Assembly (NCBI GenBank): GCA_041648755.1
Contig: JBAZOJ010000231.1
Coordinates: forward strand, 1 to 5,568
Direction of reading: 5' to 3'
Length of the DNA stretch: 5,568 bases
Source: JBAZOJ01 sp041648755
Lineage (GTDB): Bacteria > Planctomycetota > B143-G9
Under the pieces are notes generated by a model. That model searched no databases and was not told where the DNA came from. It saw only the letters and a program-made list of their open reading frames with translations. Shown piece after piece: positions 1-4,496 of the stretch; position 1 is the stretch's first letter; the number at the start of each line of letters is the position of its first letter. The position numbers and the translations under genes are program-made.

Positions 1-498
1 AAGGGGTGCCTGCACCCTCTGCAGGGGATAGCCCAGATATTCAAGTACATCGTCAAGATGGTCGAGGATCCGCGATCAAATGTGGCGCTTTTCTGGATGG
101 CAAAGCCTTCACCCTCGCAGCCTTACGTCGTGACGATGAATGTCAGACGCTGGCCGGAAGGAGACTTCGAGGAGAAGATCATAGTGATCTTCGACGGCGA
201 GAAGGAAGATGAAGTAAACTCAGGTCTCAGTTTCCATTTCCAAAGGAGCGGCGGAACCATAGGGCTGTCAGTGCTTCGATACGACACAATACTGCTGACA
301 TCCTCGATCCGGGGAGCCGGAGCGATGGACAGAATTGAGATCTTCCACTATGCGGATGTGTTCTGGGTCGACGTGAACGGCAGACGGATGATGAAGCCTG
401 TGGAACTGCCTGCCGTATCGACCGGAACCATAGGAGTCGGACTGACTCCTGCCCTTGGTCTCGACGACTTCACGATCGCGCGTTTGACGCAGCGATAA
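1..498 (+). CDS. C-terminal fragment of a protein ending in a beta-rich, lectin-like segment (5' partial)
   Basis: The frame is open from the first base to the TAA at 496-498, giving 165 residues, so the gene starts upstream of the window. The ATG at 58 has no Shine-Dalgarno sequence before it and is probably internal. I do not recognise the gene. The visible part is soluble, with no membrane segment, and has alternating beta-strand patterns (YVVTMNVRRW, KIIVIFDGE, TIGLSVLRYDTILLTS, FWVDVNGRRM). It ends in GTIGVGL followed by LDDFTIARL. This ending, a short strand with 'VDVNG', then 'G.IGVGL', then 'DDF.I' at the C-terminus, resembles the last strands of concanavalin/LamG-like or GH16/DUF1080-like jelly-roll domains. 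Such domains often sit at the C-terminus of secreted or membrane-anchored proteins, including some bacterial kinases. That the missing N-terminal part is a kinase or other surface protein is a guess from the neighbourhood only. It is separated from the next gene by 66 bp containing a candidate promoter, so it may belong to a different transcription unit. Confidence 0.75.
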   Translation, partial: KGCLHPLQGIAQIFKYIVKMVEDPRSNVALFWMAKPSPSQPYVVTMNVRRWPEGDFEEKIIVIFDGEKEDEVNSGLSFHFQRSGGTIGLSVLRYDTILLTSSIRGAGAMDRIEIFHYADVFWVDVNGRRMMKPVELPAVSTGTIGVGLTPALGLDDFTIARLTQR

Positions 499-510
499 CG
501 CTGTTTTGAC

Positions 511-538
511 TTGATTTTGCCAATCCTGCACGTATATT
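511..538 (+). promoter_or_regulatory. Candidate sigma70-type promoter for the downstream four-gene cluster
   Basis: A -35-like TTGATT at 511-516 (4 of 6 to TTGACA) is followed after 16 bp by a -10-like TATATT at 533-538 (5 of 6 to TATAAT). An overlapping TTGACT at 506-511 is a better -35 hexamer but would leave a 21-bp spacer. Transcription would start near 545, giving a leader of about 20 nt that still contains the AGGAGG site. This is the only gap of more than 20 bp in the window, which supports a promoter here. It is a hexamer match by eye only; the organism's sigma factor preferences are unknown. Confidence 0.4.
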
Positions 539-554
539 CGCCCGGAACAGCATC

Positions 555-560
555 AGGAGG
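555..560 (+). promoter_or_regulatory. Shine-Dalgarno AGGAGG that fixes the start at 565
   Basis: A perfect AGGAGG lies 4 nt before ATG 565. The same frame is open further upstream to a TTG at 511, but that codon has no ribosome binding site and sits within the candidate promoter. ATG 565 is therefore chosen as the start, and the 18 extra residues are dropped. Confidence 0.85.
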
Positions 561-564
561 AAAA

Positions 565-1281
565 ATGGCCGAGCAGAATACGTTTGCCTGCCCCCACTGT
601 GGCAAGATGATCTACGTTATACCCGTACAGCCGCTGCAGTCTCCTCAGCCGGCCCAGTCCGCACAGCCTGAACAGCCGACACGCGCAATTACCCCTCCGC
701 CTCCTCCTGTTCACCAAAGGGCCATCACTCCGGATGATATCCCGACCAGGGCAGTCGATATCACCGAAATTCCACTGAAAGATGTCATCCTTGAACCGGA
801 ACCGATCGAAGAGGCCGAGCCGGTCGAAGCCGAGCCCGTTGAATCGGTCGAACCCGAGCCCATCGAGGATTTTGAGGAAATCGAGGAGCTCAAGCCCGAA
901 GACTTGGAGGAATACGTTCCTAACAGGCCGACACGTCCAGCGACATCGGGAAGACCCGATGCCTCCGGCGCTCGCCCTGTAAAGAAGGGACCTCCTGCTT
1001 CCGGACCACGGCCAGCACGTCCGATGCCTGCCAAGAAAGCTGGCGGGACCGGAGAGTACGCACTTTTCCTCGAGCCGGTTGAGAGACGCGATGAGAAAGC
1101 TGCAGCCGAAATTATCATGGACGTTGCCGGGGTAAATGACCGCGAGGCAAACTCAATGTTGCGTCGTTCCCCGATAATCGTTCTGAAGAACGTCTCAAGA
1201 GAAGAGGCCGAAGATGCTCTTGCCGCATTCGAGGATCAAGGTCTCGCCGGTTCAGTCAAACGTAAAGCCCCTCGCCGTTAA
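565..1281 (+). CDS. Half zinc ribbon / charged low-complexity linker / L7/L12 C-terminal-like domain protein
   Basis: The product has 238 residues and no signal peptide or membrane segment, so it is probably cytoplasmic. Residues 7-20 form a zinc-knuckle start (FACPHCGKMIYVIP) with C9 and C12. These are the only two cysteines in the protein, so a complete four-ligand zinc ribbon cannot form within one chain. Residues 21-75 are rich in Pro and Gln, including PPPPP at 44-48. Residues 77-117 are strongly acidic with EP(V/I)E repeats. Residues 120-159 are basic and rich in Pro, Ala and Gly. Residues 163-235 form a compact domain that lines up almost without gaps with the C-terminal domain of E. 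coli ribosomal protein L7/L12: EYALFLE matches EFDVILK, AGVNDREAN matches TGLGLKEAK, and NVSREEAEDALAAFEDQGL matches GVSKDDAEALKKALEEAGA. The basic residues of the first L7/L12 helix (IKAVR) are not kept (AEIIM), so a role as the ribosomal stalk is unlikely. ClpS shares this fold but its motif residues are not evident. The function is unknown; a scaffold or adaptor role is a guess. The gene leads the tight cluster. Confidence 0.85.
   Translation: MAEQNTFACPHCGKMIYVIPVQPLQSPQPAQSAQPEQPTRAITPPPPPVHQRAITPDDIPTRAVDITEIPLKDVILEPEPIEEAEPVEAEPVESVEPEPIEDFEEIEELKPEDLEEYVPNRPTRPATSGRPDASGARPVKKGPPASGPRPARPMPAKKAGGTGEYALFLEPVERRDEKAAAEIIMDVAGVNDREANSMLRRSPIIVLKNVSREEAEDALAAFEDQGLAGSVKRKAPRR
799..867 (+). 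repeat. Degenerate EP(V/I)E-coding repeat within the acidic linker
   Basis: Codons for residues 79-101 of the zinc-knuckle/L7/L12-like protein repeat a short unit reading EPIE, EPVE, EPVE, EPEPIE with A or S spacers. At DNA level the unit is close to GAGCC(C/G)GTCGAA and is imperfect, as expected from slippage followed by drift. It encodes a flexible, strongly negative tether, not a folded domain. Confidence 0.7.
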
Positions 1282-1289
1282 CATTCTTT

Positions 1290-1294
1290 GGAGG
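1290..1294 (+). promoter_or_regulatory. Shine-Dalgarno GGAGG that fixes the start at 1300
   Basis: GGAGG ends 5 nt before ATG 1300. A TTG at 1288 in the same frame overlaps this site and would add four residues (MEVL) before the charged MIRR start of the signal peptide. The position of the Shine-Dalgarno sequence makes ATG 1300 the real start. Confidence 0.85.
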
Positions 1295-1299
1295 TGCTT

Positions 1300-3429
1300 A
1301 TGATACGCCGCATCGCGGTGTTCCTCGTTCTATGCTCCGCCATATTGTCCTTTGCCAGGGCAGAACAAGTCGATCAGAAACCCGTGATCGCCGTTCCGGA
1401 TTTTCGGCTTCTGCCGCCCGGTAAGATTGACGATGACGAGATGGGTATTCTTGCGGCGTCCATGGTGATGCCAACGCTTGAGCAAAAATACCGTGTGCTT
1501 ACGCGCGATGATCTCTTGGGCTTCCTCACGAAGAAGGCTCTGAATCAGGAAGCTCTTTTCACCGACGGCAAAGCCGTTGCCTCTCTTAAGGAAATTGGCG
1601 TATCCTTTCTTCTCATGGGCGTAATCGAGAAAGCCGCTGATAAGTCGCTCAACGTCAAGATGATTCTGTTCGATGTCATCACAGGCAAGCAAGTGGCCGA
1701 AGCCACCCCGACGAATATCTTGAAAGCGGGAGACCTGCCCAACGCCTGCCGGAACATGAGCAAGGATCTCCTGGAAAAAGCAAACCCACCCGTCAATCCA
1801 CCTGTCAATGGGAAGGAAGGCCCGCTTCCCGTCATACCCGACCAGCCCGTCAATCCGGAAGTTGCTGCCCTCGAAAAGGCCGAGATAACCGTGACTACGT
1901 CGGCTGGGTCGTTCACTATTCGCTTGTATCCGCGCGAGGCCCCGGTAACAGTTCAGAATTTCATTCGCCTGTGCCGAATTGGCTACTACAAGGATGCCTT
2001 TGTCCATAGAGTCATCAAGGACTTCATTGTCCAAATGGGCGCAACCAACAGAGATGGAACGGGTGATCCGGGTTACTCTCTTAACAACGAGTTCAACGCA
2101 CATCCTCATGTTCGCGGCGCCGTAGCTATGGCGCGCGATGTCACGCAGAAGGAACTGAGCCACGCTGCTCAGTTCTTCGTAATGCTGGTTGATTACCACA
2201 AGTTGGATCGCAGCTTCACCGTCTTCGGACATGTGGTGAAGGGCATGGAAGTCCTCGACGCCATTGGAAATTCCCCGGTAGGCAAGGATCCCAAACAGCC
2301 CTACTTCCCTGATGAGGAAATCAAGATCCTGGACGTTAAGGTAGCCGAGACCGCTGAGCCATTTGCGGCCCCGGCGATGTTGCCTCCGATGATTTCCCTC
2401 GCCGACAAGGGCGTGATTGTCGCCGAAGTCACAACCGAAGGCTACGGCAAGTTCTCCGTGTACTTCTATCCCGACAAAGCACCCAAGCTTGTGGCCAATT
2501 TCATCGAACTGGCACAGAAGCACTTTTACGACGGGCTGATCTGGCATCGGGTAATCAGAGATTTCGTCATTCAGACTGGCGACCCCGAGCCCGATAATCC
2601 CGAAGTCGAAGAGCCCCCATACAGGATCCGCGAGGAACCATCTGACCTCAAGCATGTATTGGGCGCACTGGCAGCGGCAAAGTCACAGGAAGAACAGCCC
2701 ATAAACTCCTCTTCGCAGTTCTATATTTGCCTGTCCAACCAGCCCGACCTGGACGGAAAGTACACCGTGTTCGGCCAGGTTTTCGAGGGACTTGAAGTGC
2801 TTGCTGCCATAGGCCGCGTCGCGACGGAACCTCAGAGCAACAGGCCGATCAAGGATGTTGTCATCACCAGCATCGTGGTGAAAAACCTCGGCAACATCGT
2901 TCCGCCCTGGCAGAAAAATGACCCGGGCACGAACCTTGTTCCTGCAGCCGAGAACACACCGCATGCCAAGATCGTCGCGGTAATCGCCACCGACTTGGGC
3001 GACATCAAGATTAGATTCTACGCCGATCAATCTCCTCTCACGGTCGCTAATTTCGTTGGCCTGGCCCGCAAAGGCTTCTACGACGGGATGTACGTCCATC
3101 GGGTGGTTCGAGATTTCATTGTTCAGTTCGGCGACCCTTCCACCAACGGACAGGCTGAACCTCCTACGATTGCCAATGAAAAGAACAAGTTGTCCAACTT
3201 GAGGGGAACCGTTTCAATGGCCAACCGCGGTCCGGATACGGCCACGTGCCAGTATTTTATCAACCTTGCCGACAATCTGCAGTTTGATGGCTCATACGCT
3301 GTCTTCGCCGAAGTAATTGAGGGTCTTGATATCGTGGAGAAACTTTCCCGCCTGGAGGTCACCCCTGGTGGCGACGCTCCAAAGGACAAGGTGTTCTTCA
3401 GCGTAAAACTCATGACAAAAGGCAATTAG
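1300..3429 (+). CDS. Secreted protein: CsgG/TolB-like N-terminal domain plus three tandem cyclophilin (peptidyl-prolyl isomerase) domains
   Basis: The product has 709 residues. Residues 1-21 are a Sec signal peptide (MIRR, hydrophobic core, cleavage after ARA before E22). C12 lies in the core without a proper lipobox, so I do not call a lipoprotein. Residues 27-145 look like the CsgG/FlgO/TolB N-terminal family: PVIAVPDF, YRVLTRDDL, LKEIGVSFLLMGVI and ILFDVITGK. A PVN-rich linker follows (162-188). Cyclophilin domains lie at about 195-350, 371-530 and 557-706. Each keeps the catalytic Arg and the Phe/Gln pair of the family: R237/F242/Q245, R417/F422/Q425 and R601/F606/Q609. The later Gln and aromatic pocket residues are also kept: Q291/F293, Q473/Y475 and Q651/F653. 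Cyclophilins isomerise X-Pro bonds; here the activity would be periplasmic or extracytoplasmic. The third copy most resembles E. coli PpiB (FAEVIEGLDIVEK against FAEVVEGMDVVDK). Most bacterial cyclophilins have a single catalytic domain of about 160-190 residues, so this protein is far longer. The gap to purC is 7 bp. The cyclophilin calls are firm; the CsgG/TolB call is moderate. Confidence 0.93.
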   Translation: MIRRIAVFLVLCSAILSFARAEQVDQKPVIAVPDFRLLPPGKIDDDEMGILAASMVMPTLEQKYRVLTRDDLLGFLTKKALNQEALFTDGKAVASLKEIGVSFLLMGVIEKAADKSLNVKMILFDVITGKQVAEATPTNILKAGDLPNACRNMSKDLLEKANPPVNPPVNGKEGPLPVIPDQPVNPEVAALEKAEITVTTSAGSFTIRLYPREAPVTVQNFIRLCRIGYYKDAFVHRVIKDFIVQMGATNRDGTGDPGYSLNNEFNAHPHVRGAVAMARDVTQKELSHAAQFFVMLVDYHKLDRSFTVFGHVVKGMEVLDAIGNSPVGKDPKQPYFPDEEIKILDVKVAETAEPFAAPAMLPPMISLADKGVIVAEVTTEGYGKFSVYFYPDKAPKLVANFIELAQKHFYDGLIWHRVIRDFVIQTGDPEPDNPEVEEPPYRIREEPSDLKHVLGALAAAKSQEEQPINSSSQFYICLSNQPDLDGKYTVFGQVFEGLEVLAAIGRVATEPQSNRPIKDVVITSIVVKNLGNIVPPWQKNDPGTNLVPAAENTPHAKIVAVIATDLGDIKIRFYADQSPLTVANFVGLARKGFYDGMYVHRVVRDFIVQFGDPSTNGQAEPPTIANEKNKLSNLRGTVSMANRGPDTATCQYFINLADNLQFDGSYAVFAEVIEGLDIVEKLSRLEVTPGGDAPKDKVFFSVKLMTKGN
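1789..1856 (+). repeat. Short direct repeats coding for the PVN linker
   Basis: CCCGTCAATCC occurs at 1789-1799 and again at 1846-1856, with a degenerate copy (CCTGTCAAT) at 1801-1809. In protein these give three PVN units in the Pro-rich tether between the CsgG/TolB-like domain and the first cyclophilin domain. The segment is probably an extended hinge. Confidence 0.6.
1882..3417 (+). repeat. Intragenic triplication of a cyclophilin domain
   Basis: Three copies lie at about 1882-2349, 2410-2889 and 2968-3417. The shared core reads FYDG or YYKD, then (V/W)HRV(I/V)(K/R)DF(I/V)(V/I)Q, then a later (F/V)DG- or LD-type loop leading into VFG/VFA. Copies 2 and 3 share FYDG and Q.GDP after the active site and look closer to each other than to copy 1. 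Copy 1 keeps a GTGDPGY glycine loop and NNEF, which is more like canonical bacterial cyclophilins. At DNA level the copies are well diverged, so the duplication is old and not an assembly artefact. Confidence 0.88.
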
Positions 3430-3432
3430 GAG
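3428..3432 (+). promoter_or_regulatory. Shine-Dalgarno AGGAG overlapping the upstream stop codon
   Basis: AGGAG starts within the TAG stop (3427-3429) of the cyclophilin gene and ends 4 nt before the ATG of purC at 3437. A ribosome terminating on the upstream gene would sit on this site, which favours coupled translation. Confidence 0.75.
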
Positions 3433-3436
3433 CCCT

Positions 3437-4297
3437 ATGGCCTTGTCGGGACTTACCCATCTTCGCTCCGGCAAAGTGCGCGACATTTACGAAGTCGGCG
3501 CAGACCTCCTTATTGTTGCCTCCGACCGGATTTCTGCCTTCGACTGGGTGCTCCCCGACGAGATAATTGGCAAGGGGAAAGTACTCACGAGTCTGTCGCT
3601 GTTCTGGTTCGGTCTTCTCGGCCCTGAGGTCAGGCACCACTTGATATCTTCGAATGTCGACGAAATGCCGGAGGCAGTGCGTCGCCACTCTGACTATCTC
3701 TCCGGCCGCTCAATGCTGGTTCATCGAACATCGGTCATCCCGATAGAATGCGTCGTCCGGGGATACCTCGCGGGCTCCGGGTGGAAAGAGTATAAGAATA
3801 GCGGGCGTGTCTGCGGCATCGAACTGCCCGGTGGGCTCCGAGACTCTGATCGCCTGCCACAGCCAATCTTCACTCCTGCCACAAAGGAGGAATCCGGACA
3901 CGACATTAATGTCTCGTTCGATGAAGCCGCTGCCCGGGTTGGCATTCAAACGATGGAATTCGTGAGAAATGCTTCCCTTCGCATCTACGCTAAAGCAGCC
4001 ACTTACGCGCTTTCGCGTGGCATCATCATCGCTGACACGAAATTCGAGTTCGGCAAACTTCCGGATGGAACCATTATTCTGATAGACGAGATTCTTACTC
4101 CCGACTCTTCCCGCTTCTGGCCTCAGTCATCCTACGCACCGGGCAAGGCGCAGCCCTCCTTCGACAAGCAGATCGTCAGAGACTACCTCGAGACCATTTC
4201 CTGGGACAAGGCAAGTCCGCCACCACACTTGCCCGGGAATGTCATTCAACGAACGATCCGCAAGTACGAGGAAGTGCGAGACCTGTTGATCAGGTGA
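3437..4297 (+). CDS. purC: Phosphoribosylaminoimidazole-succinocarboxamide synthase (SAICAR synthetase)
   Basis: This cytoplasmic enzyme joins CAIR and L-aspartate with ATP hydrolysis to give SAICAR in de novo purine synthesis (EC 6.3.2.6). The 286-residue product has all the family hallmarks. SGKVRDIYEV at 11-20 is the ATP-site Gly-Lys motif. SDRISAFDWVLP is at 29-40. IPIECVVRGYLAGS at 101-114 matches the first SAICAR synthetase signature, and IADTKFEFG at 198-206 matches the second. Also present are EESGHDINVSF (151-161) and LIDEILTPDSSRFWP (215-229). The length fits the longer, yeast ADE1-like form rather than the roughly 237-residue E. coli type. The sequence is intact from ATG to TGA with no missing motif. 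It sits 7 bp after the cyclophilin gene and 1 bp before the kinase gene, with no other purine gene in view. Identification is very secure. Confidence 0.98.
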   Translation: MALSGLTHLRSGKVRDIYEVGADLLIVASDRISAFDWVLPDEIIGKGKVLTSLSLFWFGLLGPEVRHHLISSNVDEMPEAVRRHSDYLSGRSMLVHRTSVIPIECVVRGYLAGSGWKEYKNSGRVCGIELPGGLRDSDRLPQPIFTPATKEESGHDINVSFDEAAARVGIQTMEFVRNASLRIYAKAATYALSRGIIIADTKFEFGKLPDGTIILIDEILTPDSSRFWPQSSYAPGKAQPSFDKQIVRDYLETISWDKASPPPHLPGNVIQRTIRKYEEVRDLLIR

Positions 4298-4298
4298 A

Positions 4299-4496
4299 AT
4301 GAGCGACATAGCAGGAAACTTCGGCGATTGGCTCGCAGCGTTCCTCGTCGCTGAGGGTCGGTTCTCTTCTGAAGAAATTGCCGATCTGAAGCGCCAGAGC
4401 ACTGACCGTAAAGTCTCTCTGCCGTACCTTCTTGAGGCAAAAGGCCTCTCCAACGCATCTGAGATGAAAGCCTACTACGAGCGCTACAGGCGTTCG
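4299..4496 (+). other. N-terminal helical repeat region of the kinase
   Basis: Residues 1-66 precede the kinase domain and contain two related 17-18-residue helical units. Each has the pattern L-L/V-x-E/A-x-G, then a Ser or Asn turn, then a charged helix. Such 'LV.EG.is.eel' units occur in the N-terminal domain of GspE/MshE ATPases and in some Planctomycetes kinases. The match is by pattern only and the role, perhaps ligand or partner binding, is not shown. Confidence 0.45.

Noticed and set aside
499..564. A rho-independent terminator after the first gene
   Set aside because: The TTTT runs at 504-507 and 515-518 have no stable GC-rich hairpin before them.
711..1118. A 135-codon - strand frame rich in Ser/Gly opposite the acidic linker
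   Set aside because: Its low-complexity composition is simply the reverse complement of the Glu/Pro repeats on the + strand. It shows no independent coding signal.
1051..1278. A ClpS-type N-end-rule adaptor domain instead of an L7/L12-like domain
   Set aside because: ClpS shares the fold, but the Asn-Asp-Asp loop and the binding-pocket His are not evident. The alignment to the L7/L12 C-terminal domain is much cleaner.
1300..1362. A lipoprotein signal peptide with C12 as the lipidated Cys
   Set aside because: The residues before C12 are LVL, with Leu at -1, which does not fit a lipobox. The ARA site before E22 fits signal peptidase I better.
1330..2655. A 441-codon open frame on the - strand opposite the CsgG/cyclophilin gene
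   Set aside because: It is antisense to a gene with clear cyclophilin motifs, has no recognisable domain, and its codons mirror the sense gene. Long antisense frames are common in GC-rich coding DNA.
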